In this document: positions 1 through 6,458 of the stretch, in pieces
Layout of the letters: each line of letters starts with the position of its first letter
Position numbering within the stretch: the stretch's first letter is position 1
Assembly (NCBI GenBank): GCA_027353395.1
Contig: DAIEHU010000009.1
Span: 1-21,715 of the forward strand
Direction of reading: 5' to 3'
Source: Desulfobacteraceae bacterium
Lineage (GTDB): Bacteria; Desulfobacterota; Desulfobacteria; Desulfobacterales; Desulfosalsimonadaceae
Length of the DNA: 21,715 bases
Notes under the pieces: generated by a model
Seen by the model: only the letters and a program-made list of their open reading frames with translations
What the model was told of the DNA's origin: nothing
The model's database searches: none
Translations under genes and position numbers: made by a program

Positions 1-144
1 GTGCAAAAAATCGGCGATGGCTTCCGGTGAGATGACGCCGCGATTGGCTAAAAGAGCGGCGATAATCGGATGGCAGGCGGCCCGGTTGCTTATCCGTCGA
101 ATGGTTGCGCGGTCCGGGCTTTGAGTTTCCATTGGCTTATTCAT
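1..144 (-). CDS. recJ: RecJ-like single-stranded-DNA exonuclease, N-terminal fragment
   Basis: The reading frame is open from an ATG at 144 to the window edge, giving 48 residues; the rest lies outside. The stretch around HPIIAALLANRGVISPEAI resembles the N-terminal segment of RecJ exonucleases, where a short 'LL-NRG--.PE-A--FL' motif precedes the DHH domain. RecJ degrades single-stranded DNA 5' to 3' in recombination and mismatch repair; none of its catalytic motifs are inside the window, so the call rests on this segment alone. A second in-frame ATG at 132 is an alternative start, and it fits better if the candidate promoter at 152-180 is real, since transcription would then begin close to 145. 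No clear Shine-Dalgarno sequence precedes either ATG. Confidence 0.62.
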   Translation of the reverse strand, partial: MNKPMETQSPDRATIRRISNRAACHPIIAALLANRGVISPEAIADFLH

Positions 145-151
145 TAGTCGC

Positions 152-180
152 CATATAGCGTAAGCAGCCGGACGAAACAA
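152..180 (-). promoter_or_regulatory. Candidate sigma-70 promoter for recJ
   Basis: On the minus strand TTGTTT (180-175) and TATATG (157-152) are separated by 17 bp. The predicted start would be near 145, leaving almost no leader before the ATG at 144. This is a visual match only. Confidence 0.4.
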
Positions 181-193
181 ACATTATTTTAAA

Positions 194-223
194 AAAAACG
201 CCAAATCCCTGCCCGGCGTTTTT
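194..223. terminator. Bidirectional terminator-like hairpin between divergent genes
   Basis: AAAAACGCC (194-202) and GGCGTTTTT (215-223) form a perfect 9-bp stem with a 12-nt loop. A run of T follows the stem on both strands, eight on the minus strand. It lies between the two outward-facing candidate promoters, so it cannot terminate either flanking gene. It would instead stop antisense transcripts entering from either side. Confidence 0.55.
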
Positions 224-234
224 CGATATTTCTA

Positions 235-264
235 TTGTCAAACCAAAAACCGGGATGGTATGTT
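235..264 (+). promoter_or_regulatory. Candidate sigma-70 promoter for the DUF4911-miaB operon
   Basis: TTGTCA (235-240) and TATGTT (259-264) are spaced 18 bp apart. The predicted start near 271 lies just ahead of the ribosome binding site at 284-288. This supports the TTG start at 294 and argues against the upstream ATG at 255, which would overlap the promoter. Confidence 0.4.
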
Positions 265-283
265 TTAAAAAATCATATGCATC

Positions 284-288
284 AGGAG
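284..288 (+). promoter_or_regulatory. Shine-Dalgarno site selecting the TTG start at 294
   Basis: AGGAG ends five bases before TTG at 294. The in-frame ATG at 255 has no comparable site, so this motif decides the start of the DUF4911-like gene. Confidence 0.6.
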
Positions 289-293
289 ACTCA

Positions 294-527
294 TTGAAGA
301 CCATTAACCGTCTATATTCTATTGACAGAAAGTTCGTGGGGTTTGTTAAATTTATTTTTGAAGCATATGATGGCATTGCCGTGGTGGAAACCATCCATCC
401 GCAAACCGCCATCATTAAATTGCATATAGCGCCCGGCTGTGAATGTGATGTCGACGGCGTACTCATTGAATTAAAAAAGGAAATACGGATAGAACCGGTC
501 AACGGGTCAGCTGCGGGTTCATTCTGA
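294..527 (+). CDS. DUF4911-like small protein
   Basis: With the TTG start this is a 77-residue protein, about the size expected for DUF4911 proteins of deltaproteobacteria. The sequence has the pattern 'Y-IDRK-VGFVKFIFEAYDGIAVVETI' followed by a stretch ending 'EIRIEPV'. This looks like a small alpha/beta domain with no obvious catalytic residues, signal peptide or membrane segment. The frame could extend upstream to an ATG at 255, but only the TTG has a good Shine-Dalgarno. It ends 11 bp before miaB and is probably the first gene of the operon running to the PHP-domain gene. Its function is unknown; proximity to miaB is the only hint. The family name is from memory. Confidence 0.65.
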   Translation: MKTINRLYSIDRKFVGFVKFIFEAYDGIAVVETIHPQTAIIKLHIAPGCECDVDGVLIELKKEIRIEPVNGSAAGSF

Positions 528-538
528 GATACGAATTT

Positions 539-1957
539 ATGAAGACAAAGACTGTTTATATCAATACCATCGGTTGTCAGATGAATGTCTATGATTCGGA
601 GCGGATGTTGCGGCTGCTGGCTGATGAAAACTATATGCCGACATCATCCATTGAAACCGCTGATTTAATCATCGTCAATACCTGCGCCATCCGGGAGAAA
701 GCGGTCCAGAAGGTCCACAGTTTTTTAGGCCGCCTGAATGTATTGAAAAAAAAGAATCCCCGGCTGCATGTGGTGGTGGCCGGATGCGTGGCCCAGCAGC
801 AGGGCGCAAAATTGATTGAACGGTTTCCCCAGGTGAACATTGTGATGGGAACCCATGCGGTGGACCAGTTGCCGGACCTGTTGCGCGGCGTGAAACCGGA
901 CGGCATGCCTATTGTCGCGGTGGATATGACGGATATCATACATGAGAATCCGGCGCATACGGTTATGTCGTCATCTGGGAAAGAGGTGACCGGATTTGTC
1001 ACTATCATGCGTGGGTGCGACAATTACTGCACCTATTGCGTGGTCCCTTATGTACGGGGCAGGGAAATTAGCCGTGAGCCGGGGGCCATTATTGCCGAGA
1101 TCAAGGTCATGGTCCAATCCGGTGTTAAAGAAATTACCCTTCTCGGGCAGAACGTGAACAGTTACGGTGTGAAAGAGGGGCTGACATCATTTGTGAAATT
1201 GCTGGCCCTGGTTAATGATATTGAAGGTCTTGAGCGAATCCGGTTTGTGACATCTCACCCCAAGGATCTTTCCGATCAATTGATCGCATCTTTTGGAACG
1301 CTTCAAAAACTCTGCAACCATATCCATCTTCCGGTCCAGTCCGGCGCTGACCCGGTTCTGAAAAGAATGAACCGGAAATACACCCGGAACGCCTATCTGA
1401 AAAAAATCGCCAGATTGCGCGCCGCTTCGCCGGATATCGCTATTTCAACGGATTTCATCGTGGGGTTTCCCGGTGAAACAGATGCGGACTTTGCCGCCAC
1501 CATCGATTTAATGAAAACCGTCCGGTTTGACAGCCTGTTTGCGTTTGAATATTCAGACCGGTCCGAAGCCCCGGCTTCCCGGTTTTCCGGTAAAATCGCT
1601 TCCGATGTGAAGTACCGGAGACTCCAGGCGCTCCTGGACTTGCAGAAACAAATCATTTCAGACAATCATGCGGCCCTCATTGGCCGTGTTTTTCCGGTAT
1701 TAATTGAAGGAGAGAGCAAGAACCAGCAGAAAAAACCAGAGGTTCCAGGCATCGTTGAACTGACTGGCAGAACGTCTGAAAACAGAATCGTTAATTTCCC
1801 GGTATCATCGCATTCGCCGCTTGACATGGACGCGCTGAAAGGTCAGATTATGTCTATCCGGATCGAAACGGCGTTTTTAAATTCATTCCGGGGCGTCGCC
1901 GTGGAAAATCAAATTGAATCCTTCACGCCGGAAAGGAGGCACTCGCATGTTGCATAA
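539..1957 (+). CDS. miaB: tRNA-2-methylthio-N6-dimethylallyladenosine synthase MiaB
   Basis: This 472-residue radical-SAM methylthiotransferase adds the 2-methylthio group to i6A37 of tRNAs that read UNN codons. The N-terminal UPF0004 domain carries the auxiliary cluster cysteines C13 (IGCQMN), C49 (NTCAIRE) and C83 (AGCVAQ). The radical-SAM cluster motif CDNYCTYC gives C160, C164 and C167. A TRAM RNA-binding domain follows from about residue 378 to 455, and the tail after it is short. The motif set (NTCAIREKA, RGCDNYCTYCVVPYVRG) favours MiaB over the ribosomal S12 enzyme RimO or MtaB. The gene sits 11 bp after the DUF4911-like gene and its last 11 bp overlap the next gene, indicating translational coupling. 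tRNAs modified by MiaB include those for Phe, Trp and Tyr, the same codons used in the leader peptide at 3220, though this link is only suggestive. Confidence 0.95.
   Translation: MKTKTVYINTIGCQMNVYDSERMLRLLADENYMPTSSIETADLIIVNTCAIREKAVQKVHSFLGRLNVLKKKNPRLHVVVAGCVAQQQGAKLIERFPQVNIVMGTHAVDQLPDLLRGVKPDGMPIVAVDMTDIIHENPAHTVMSSSGKEVTGFVTIMRGCDNYCTYCVVPYVRGREISREPGAIIAEIKVMVQSGVKEITLLGQNVNSYGVKEGLTSFVKLLALVNDIEGLERIRFVTSHPKDLSDQLIASFGTLQKLCNHIHLPVQSGADPVLKRMNRKYTRNAYLKKIARLRAASPDIAISTDFIVGFPGETDADFAATIDLMKTVRFDSLFAFEYSDRSEAPASRFSGKIASDVKYRRLQALLDLQKQIISDNHAALIGRVFPVLIEGESKNQQKKPEVPGIVELTGRTSENRIVNFPVSSHSPLDMDALKGQIMSIRIETAFLNSFRGVAVENQIESFTPERRHSHVA
1934..1939 (+). promoter_or_regulatory. Shine-Dalgarno site inside miaB selecting the nuclease start
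   Basis: AGGAGG lies inside the last codons of miaB, seven bases before ATG at 1947. It sets the start of the DUF151 gene there instead of at the longer in-frame ATG at 1914. Confidence 0.75.
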
Positions 1958-2444
1958 AATGACCATCGGGGGGCTGGCTATGGACCCATCAACCAATGCG
2001 CCCATTCTCATCCTGAATGCGGTGGATGGAAATTTTTCACTCCCTATCTGGATCGGACTTCTGGAGGCGGCAGCCATTGCCTCCATGCTTCAGGACATTG
2101 CATTTGACCGTCCCATGACCCATGATCTATTTAAAAATTTCATTGATACCGTAAAGGCAACCGTGCCGCGCATCGAGGTAAATGATCTGAAAGACAATAC
2201 TTTTTATGCAAAAATTTACTGTTCCTCTCCCGGAGGAGAATTTATTTTGGATGCGCGTCCCTCTGATGCTATCGCGCTTGCCTTGCGCCTGAAATCGGAA
2301 ATTTTTGTTGATGACCAGGTGGTGAAGAATTTCAAGGTTCAGGAGGGCCAGTACGAAACCGTCGACAACAGCGAGGATGGAAAAAAATGGGAGGAATACC
2401 TGAAGAATCTTCCGCCAGAGGATTTCGGTAAATATAAGGTTTAG
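1947..2444 (+). CDS. Bifunctional nuclease family protein (DUF151)
   Basis: A 165-residue protein starting MLHKMTIGGLAMDP after a strong AGGAGG. It has the family hallmarks 'P-LIL---DG---LPIWIG--EA-AIA' near residues 19-45, 'TFYAKIY' near 92 and 'LDARPSDAIALALR' near 106-121. Members of this family (first described from plants and Thermotoga) have reported DNase and RNase activity, but the cellular role in bacteria is unclear. The C-terminal tail after about residue 140 is acidic and probably flexible. The gene overlaps miaB by 11 bp and is followed 8 bp later by the PHP gene, so it belongs to the same operon. No signal peptide or membrane segment is visible. Confidence 0.9.
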   Translation: MLHKMTIGGLAMDPSTNAPILILNAVDGNFSLPIWIGLLEAAAIASMLQDIAFDRPMTHDLFKNFIDTVKATVPRIEVNDLKDNTFYAKIYCSSPGGEFILDARPSDAIALALRLKSEIFVDDQVVKNFKVQEGQYETVDNSEDGKKWEEYLKNLPPEDFGKYKV

Positions 2445-2452
2445 GGAAAGAA

Positions 2453-3103
2453 ATGATTGATCTTCACATGCATACCGTATTCAGTGACGGAGAACTGATC
2501 CCTGCCGAGCTGGCCAGGCGCGCTGAATATATGGGCTTGACGGCCATGGCCATTACCGATCACGGCGATTTGTCCAATATTGATTTTATTATTCCCCGGA
2601 TGATTGCGGTTGCCGAAGAATTAAATGCCGTGATGCAGATTAAGATCACGCCCGGTATTGAAATCACCCACGTGCCGCCATCGCGCATTTCCGCCATCAT
2701 TCAAAAAGCAAGAGCGTTGGGTGCAAAATTGATTGTTGTCCACGGAGAGACCATCATGGAGCCCGTGGCGAAAGGCACCAATCGTGCGGCCATCGATGGC
2801 GGTGCGGATATTCTCGCCCATCCGGGCCTGATTTCCCAGAAAGACGTGCTGGCCGCCAAAGAGAATAATGTGCTGCTTGAAATCACCGCACGCAAAGGCC
2901 ATTCCATCACCAACGGCCATGTGGCGCGTCTGGCTGAAAAAACCGGCGCGGGGATGGTCATCAATACGGATACCCACAGTCCCGGTGATTTGATTGACGG
3001 CCATTTCGCGCGGCAGATCGTTTTAGGCGCTGGTTTGACTGGCGCGGATTTTGTGACCATGCAGGCCAACGCCGCCGCATTGATTTTAAAAAACAGCAAA
3101 TAA
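2453..3103 (+). CDS. PHP-domain metal-dependent phosphoesterase (histidinol-phosphatase-like)
   Basis: This 216-residue protein is essentially one PHP domain. The metal-binding residues can be read directly: H5 and H7 in DLHMHTVFSDG, D12, D36 and H37 in AITDHGD, E70 and H73 in GIEITH, H97 in VVHGE, H123 in LAHPG, and D173 and H175 in NTDTHSP. PHP domains hydrolyse phosphate esters with a trinuclear metal centre. The closest named members are histidinol phosphatases, but nothing here shows the substrate and no his genes are nearby. The gene starts 8 bp after the DUF151 gene with a GGGAAAG-type ribosome binding site. The stop codon lies next to a consensus TTGACA at 3108. Confidence 0.85.
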   Translation: MIDLHMHTVFSDGELIPAELARRAEYMGLTAMAITDHGDLSNIDFIIPRMIAVAEELNAVMQIKITPGIEITHVPPSRISAIIQKARALGAKLIVVHGETIMEPVAKGTNRAAIDGGADILAHPGLISQKDVLAAKENNVLLEITARKGHSITNGHVARLAEKTGAGMVINTDTHSPGDLIDGHFARQIVLGAGLTGADFVTMQANAAALILKNSK

Positions 3104-3107
3104 AAAC

Positions 3108-3136
3108 TTGACATTCCTGAAACAATAATGGAAATT
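3108..3136 (+). promoter_or_regulatory. Candidate promoter for the aromatic-operon leader
   Basis: A perfect -35 hexamer TTGACA (3108-3113) is followed 17 bp later by GAAATT (3131-3136). This is a weak -10, but it keeps the two most conserved positions, A2 and T6. Transcription would start near 3143 and give a leader RNA of about 295 nt. No better -10 was found up to 3220. Confidence 0.35.
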
Positions 3137-3219
3137 GCCTCTCACAGTGCAAACAATGAACAATGTTTTTGAATGTCCTAAAAAAAATTATTGAATAAAA
3201 AAAAGAAACACACCATAAC

Positions 3220-3303
3220 ATGAACCGCACCGCAGTCAGAAATTTTAATTTTTGGTATTTTAGCTATTATTATTTTAGCAAGGGACTGCCTGTGCGAAAG
3301 TAA
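3220..3303 (+). CDS. Aromatic-rich leader peptide of an attenuator
   Basis: The 27-codon ORF starts at ATG 3220 and stops with TAA at 3301. Residues 8-20 read NFNFWYFSYYYFS: four Phe (9, 11, 14, 19), one Trp (12) and four Tyr (13, 16, 17, 18), so nine of eleven residues from 9 to 19 are aromatic. The rest is MNRTAVR before and KGLPVRK after. It lies between the end of the PHP gene and two terminators that precede a common aromatic pathway operon, as expected for a ribosome-stalling leader such as pheL or trpL. The peptide itself would have no function; its translation would sense charged tRNA-Phe, -Trp and -Tyr. The weak point is the ribosome binding site: only an A-rich AAAAGAAA segment precedes the ATG. 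No in-frame upstream start exists after the stop at 3196. Confidence 0.85.
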   Translation: MNRTAVRNFNFWYFSYYYFSKGLPVRK

Positions 3304-3321
3304 GACACACCTAAAAAAACC

Positions 3322-3360
3322 AAAAGCCGCAGGCAGCCCCGAAAGCCTGCGGCTTTTTTT
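3322..3360 (+). terminator. Terminator 1 of the attenuator
   Basis: AAAAGCCGCAGGC (3322-3334) and GCCTGCGGCTTTT (3345-3357) form a perfect 13-bp stem with a 10-nt loop. The T run continues to 3360. Its 5' arm is shared with the antiterminator 3328-3340. Confidence 0.9.
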
Positions 3361-3364
3361 ATGC

Positions 3365-3403
3365 AAAAAAAGCCGCGAAGAAAAAAACTTCGCGGCTTTT
3401 TTT
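3365..3403 (+). terminator. Terminator 2 of the attenuator
   Basis: The arms 3365-3380 and 3388-3403 are perfectly complementary over 16 bp (A7 GCCGCGAAG against CTTCGCGGC T7), with a seven-A loop. It ends only 23 bases before the Shine-Dalgarno of the first structural gene. Its 5' arm shares the A7-GCCGC sequence with terminator 1, so it can also pair with the 3' arm of terminator 1. Confidence 0.9.
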
Positions 3404-3426
3404 GTTTTTTAAACACCTAAATGAAC

Positions 3427-3431
3427 AGGAG
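3427..3431 (+). promoter_or_regulatory. Shine-Dalgarno site selecting the ADTH synthase start
   Basis: AGGAG lies six bases before ATG 3438. The longer in-frame ATG at 3402 falls in the T-run of terminator 2 and is unlikely to be used. Confidence 0.75.
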
Positions 3432-3437
3432 AAAGAA

Positions 3438-4235
3438 ATGACACTGATTGGCAAACACATTCGAATGGAACGCATCATGGACCGGAACACCGGAAGAACG
3501 CTGATTGTGCCCCTGGATCACGGGGTTTCCGTCGGCCCCATTGAAGGCATTATCGACATGAAGACCACCGTCGCCCAGATCGCCGAAGGCGGGGCCAACG
3601 CCATTGTGGAACACAAAGGGCTGGTAGGCGCGGGTCATCGCGGACGCGGATCAGATATCGGGCTGATCGTTCATTTATCCGCATCCACATCTCTGTCCAT
3701 GTACCCCCATTCCAAAACCCTTGTCTGCACCGTTGAAGAAGCGCTTAAACTCGGGGCCGACGCCGTGTCCATTCATGTGAATATCGGCAACGGGCAGGAA
3801 AAGGAAATGCTTAATGACTTCGGGCGGGTATCCTATGAATCCCGCAACTGGGGCATCCCGCTGCTGGCCATGATGTATCCCAGGGGCGAAAAAATAAAAG
3901 ACGAGTATGATGTGGAAGTGGTGAAGCACGCGGCCCGGGTGGGTTGCGAAATGGGCGCGGATATAGTAAAGGTTTCCTATACCGGATCTCCGGAATCCTT
4001 TGCCAAAGTGGTGGAAGGCTGCACCGTTCCGGTGGTCATTGCCGGCGGCGCAAAAATGAATTCGGACCGGGACATTCTGGAAATGGTTAAAGGCTCCATT
4101 GACGCAGGGGGTTCCGGGGTTTCCATCGGCCGCAACGTGTTTCAGCACAAGAACCCAACTCGCATGGTCCAGGCCATGGCGTCCATTCTTTTTGATAACA
4201 AGTCTGTCGGAGACGCCCTTAAAATTCTCAAATAG
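3438..4235 (+). CDS. 2-amino-3,7-dideoxy-D-threo-hept-6-ulosonate (ADTH) synthase, class I aldolase family
   Basis: A 265-residue TIM-barrel class I aldolase of the DeoC/FbaB type. The proposed catalytic residues of the archaeal ADTH synthase line up: D27 and H28 in IVPLDHGV, Y147 in MMYPRG and the Schiff-base lysine K178 in IVKVSYTG. GGAKM and a phosphate-binding GGSGVSIGRN follow near the C-terminus. The methanogen enzyme condenses L-aspartate semialdehyde with a C6 sugar-phosphate derivative to make the precursor of 3-dehydroquinate, replacing DAHP synthase. The assignment over a plain fructose-bisphosphate aldolase rests on the next gene, DHQ synthase II, 18 bp downstream. It is the first structural gene after the attenuator, a sensible control point for the pathway. 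The start at 3438 follows from AGGAG at 3427-3431. Confidence 0.87.
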   Translation: MTLIGKHIRMERIMDRNTGRTLIVPLDHGVSVGPIEGIIDMKTTVAQIAEGGANAIVEHKGLVGAGHRGRGSDIGLIVHLSASTSLSMYPHSKTLVCTVEEALKLGADAVSIHVNIGNGQEKEMLNDFGRVSYESRNWGIPLLAMMYPRGEKIKDEYDVEVVKHAARVGCEMGADIVKVSYTGSPESFAKVVEGCTVPVVIAGGAKMNSDRDILEMVKGSIDAGGSGVSIGRNVFQHKNPTRMVQAMASILFDNKSVGDALKILK

Positions 4236-4253
4236 ATTTCAGGAGACGAACAC

Positions 4254-5246
4254 ATGCGTAAAATATGGGTAAAAATTGACCCTTGGGACAAAGAACTGGT
4301 AACCACCGCCATTGAAGGCGGCGCGGATGGCGTGATGATGCCGGACGGCTGTTCCGAAAAAGTCAAGGCCCTTGGCCGGATACAAACCATATGTAAAGAC
4401 GGGGATTTAAAACCGGGCGAGGATGTGGTGGCCTTTAAAATCACCGGCAGTAATGATGAAGCTGAAATCGCGAGATTATGCCGCGAAAAAAAGGTGATTC
4501 TGGAATGCACGGACTGGTCCATCATTCCCCTTGAAAATCTGATCGCCCAGGGCGCGGATGTGATCGCCCAGGTAAGCAGTCTGGAGGAAGCCCAAACCGC
4601 ATTCGGCATTCTTGAAAAAGGGGTGGATCACATCCTTTTTTGTCCCGCAGGCGCCATGGAACTCAAAGAAGCGCTGAGCCGGCTGCAATCCGCCACGGAT
4701 CAAATATCTTTGCAAGAAGCTGAAATTACTGAAATAAAATCAGTTGGCATGGGCGACCGGGTGTGTGTCGACACCTGTACGGACATGAAAATGGGGGAAG
4801 GCATGCTGGTGGGGAACGCCAGCAGCGCGCTGTTTCTGGTTCATGCGGAAAGTGTGGAAAATCCCTATGTCGCGCCCCGTCCGTTCCGGGTGAACGCTGG
4901 CGCGGTCCACGCATACACCCGTGTGCCTGGCGGGAAAACCCGGTATCTGTCGGAACTTTCCGCCGGGGATCCGGTTTTAATTACAAATTATAAAGGGCAG
5001 GCCAGTGTCGGCACCGTCGGACGCCTCAAAATTGAAAAACGTCCCCTGATGCTGGTTAAGGCGGTGGTGTCCGGCAAGGAAATCACCACCATTGTGCAAA
5101 ATGCCGAAACTATCCGCCTGACGGACCCGGATGGCAACCCGGTGTCCGTCGTGACATTGCTCCCCGGCGACAAGGTGCTGGTGGCATTAGAGGCGAGCGG
5201 CCGGCATTTTGGCATGAAAATAAGTGAAACCATCACGGAAAAATAA
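4254..5246 (+). CDS. 3-dehydroquinate synthase II (archaeal type)
   Basis: This 330-residue protein belongs to the AroB' family of methanogens, unrelated to bacterial AroB. It performs oxidative deamination and cyclisation of the ADTH product to 3-dehydroquinate with NAD. The family-specific block runs from GMGDRVCVDTC (165-175) through MGEGMLVGNASSALFLVHAE (180-199) to NPYVAPRPFRVNAGAVHAY (203-221). It is preceded by AGGAG at 4241-4245 with good spacing and lies 18 bp after the ADTH synthase gene, so the two are surely cotranscribed. The usual DHQ dehydratase, shikimate dehydrogenase and shikimate kinase genes are not in this window and must lie elsewhere. The length is within the normal family range and no key block looks broken. 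Confidence 0.92.
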   Translation: MRKIWVKIDPWDKELVTTAIEGGADGVMMPDGCSEKVKALGRIQTICKDGDLKPGEDVVAFKITGSNDEAEIARLCREKKVILECTDWSIIPLENLIAQGADVIAQVSSLEEAQTAFGILEKGVDHILFCPAGAMELKEALSRLQSATDQISLQEAEITEIKSVGMGDRVCVDTCTDMKMGEGMLVGNASSALFLVHAESVENPYVAPRPFRVNAGAVHAYTRVPGGKTRYLSELSAGDPVLITNYKGQASVGTVGRLKIEKRPLMLVKAVVSGKEITTIVQNAETIRLTDPDGNPVSVVTLLPGDKVLVALEASGRHFGMKISETITEK

Positions 5247-5268
5247 ATTCTGGGACGATTGTAACATC

Positions 5269-6366
5269 ATGAGCGAACCTGCAACTAATTCGGCCGATAT
5301 CCCTTTGCTTCACCTGCGTCAGAGCATTAACGGCATTGATGAGACGATTTTAAATTTGATTAACAAACGTCTCATCATTGCCAAGGAAATCGGGTGCATC
5401 AAAAAAGAACAAAACACTTATGTATATGATAAAATTCGTGAAAATGAAATCATGGAGCGGCTGGCGCGGTTAAACGCCGGGCCATTAAAGGCCCAGGCCC
5501 TGCATCAGATTTTCACTAATATTATTTCCGCATCTAGGGAAATCCAGACTCCGACCACCATTTCCTATCTCGGACCCGAAGCCACTTTCACCCATGTAGC
5601 GGCAATGGAAATGTTTGGCCATTCGGCCGAATATGTACCGCAAACCAGCATCCGGGATGTATTTATGGAGGTGATCAAGGGGAAATGCAATTATGGCATG
5701 GCGCCGGTGGAAAATTCCATCGAAGGGGCTATTAACCATACCTTGGATTTGTTTTTTGAGTCGGATTTGCGGATTTGCGCGGAAAAATACCTGAATATTT
5801 CCCATGCCCTGCTGGCCCGGTCAAGCAACATAGGCGATATTAAAGTGATTTATTCTCACCCCCAGCCGTTTGGCCAGTGCCGTGGGTGGATTCGGAAAAA
5901 TCTTCCCAATGCGGTCCTGATCGAATGCAACAGCACGGCTATTGCGGCCCAGAAGGCATTTGCGGAGAAAAACACCGCCGCCATCGCCAATTCTGAAGCC
6001 GCTCATATTTACGGACTCCAAATCCTGGAATCCGGGATCGAGGACTATTCCAATAATATCACTCGATTCTTGCTGATCGGCAGGGACGAGCCCAAGCCCA
6101 CGGGAGACGATAAAACATCCATCATGTTTGCGATTTCCCATGTGCCGGGTGCTCTCTATAAAATCCTGCAACCCATTGCTGAAGCGGGCATTAATATGTC
6201 CAAACTCGAATCCAGGCCCACGAAACATGAAAACTGGAGTTATTTCTTTTTTGTGGATTTTGACGGGCATATAGAAGATGATCACATCTATCAGACCATT
6301 GAACAGATGAAGCCATACTGTAAGTATTTGAAATGGCTTGGGTCTTATCCCAGGGTGAGGGAATAA
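5269..6366 (+). CDS. pheA: Bifunctional chorismate mutase / prephenate dehydratase (P-protein)
   Basis: The 365-residue protein has three domains in order. An AroQ-type chorismate mutase spans about 10-90 (LRQSINGIDETILNLINKR, then K36 and YVYDKIRE). Prephenate dehydratase spans about 96-275, beginning SYLGPEATFTHVAA, with PVENSIEGAI at 146-155 and the catalytic T265-R-F in NITRFLLIG. A regulatory ACT domain spans about 283-360, with the Phe-binding motif ESRP at 314-317. It makes phenylpyruvate from chorismate and should be feedback inhibited by phenylalanine because ESRP is intact. The ATG at 5269 was chosen because the family N-terminus starts there; the in-frame GTG at 5224 lies inside the previous gene and adds a basic extension. 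Neither has a strong ribosome binding site, so coupling to the upstream gene is likely. Confidence 0.95.
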   Translation: MSEPATNSADIPLLHLRQSINGIDETILNLINKRLIIAKEIGCIKKEQNTYVYDKIRENEIMERLARLNAGPLKAQALHQIFTNIISASREIQTPTTISYLGPEATFTHVAAMEMFGHSAEYVPQTSIRDVFMEVIKGKCNYGMAPVENSIEGAINHTLDLFFESDLRICAEKYLNISHALLARSSNIGDIKVIYSHPQPFGQCRGWIRKNLPNAVLIECNSTAIAAQKAFAEKNTAAIANSEAAHIYGLQILESGIEDYSNNITRFLLIGRDEPKPTGDDKTSIMFAISHVPGALYKILQPIAEAGINMSKLESRPTKHENWSYFFFVDFDGHIEDDHIYQTIEQMKPYCKYLKWLGSYPRVRE

Positions 6367-6458
6367 AAGGATTTGGATTTTGAATGACGAAACTTTACAT
6401 GCCGGTTTTTCCGTGCCGGCCTGAAATATCCCATTGATCGCGAGAAATCAAGACCACC

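Larger units (their letters stand above)
3226..3403 (+). promoter_or_regulatory. Transcription attenuator with alternating stems and two coupled terminators
   Basis: The following pairings were read by eye. Stem 1:2 pairs CGCAC+GCAGTC (3226-3237) with GACTGC+GTGCG (3284-3296), 11 bp with a small internal loop. Stem 2:3 pairs 3282-3294 with 3328-3340, 12 of 13 positions including one G-U. Stem 3:4 is terminator 1 (3322-3334 with 3345-3357). Stem 4:5 pairs 3349-3360 with 3365-3376, 12 perfect pairs and a 4-nt loop. Stem 5:6 is terminator 2 (3365-3380 with 3388-3403). Neighbouring stems exclude one another. A ribosome stalled on the aromatic codons (3244-3276) would leave region 2 free, allowing 2:3 and then 4:5, so neither terminator forms. 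A ribosome at the stop codon (3301) would cover region 2, allowing both. The pairings are seen in the sequence; the mechanism is inferred. Confidence 0.75.

Noticed and set aside
137..502. Minus-strand ORF of 121 codons opposite the DUF4911-like gene
   Set aside because: It is antisense to a recognisable family with a good ribosome binding site and overlaps the hairpin and both candidate promoters. Its own sequence resembles no family I know.
3156..3194. Short ORF (MNNVFECPKKNY) upstream of the leader peptide
   Set aside because: No Shine-Dalgarno, different frame and few aromatic codons. Its stop precedes the real leader, so it adds nothing to the attenuator model.
3322..3403. The two terminators as simple terminators of the upstream PHP-gene operon
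   Set aside because: They lie over 200 bp after that stop codon and after a separate aromatic-rich ORF, and they pair alternately with leader sequences. They may still stop readthrough, but that does not explain the leader.
6383..6436. Possible 17-codon leader peptide between pheA and aroA
   Set aside because: It has only one Phe-rich hint (PVFP), no terminator follows, and the local GCCGG/CCGGC repeat is too small for an attenuator.
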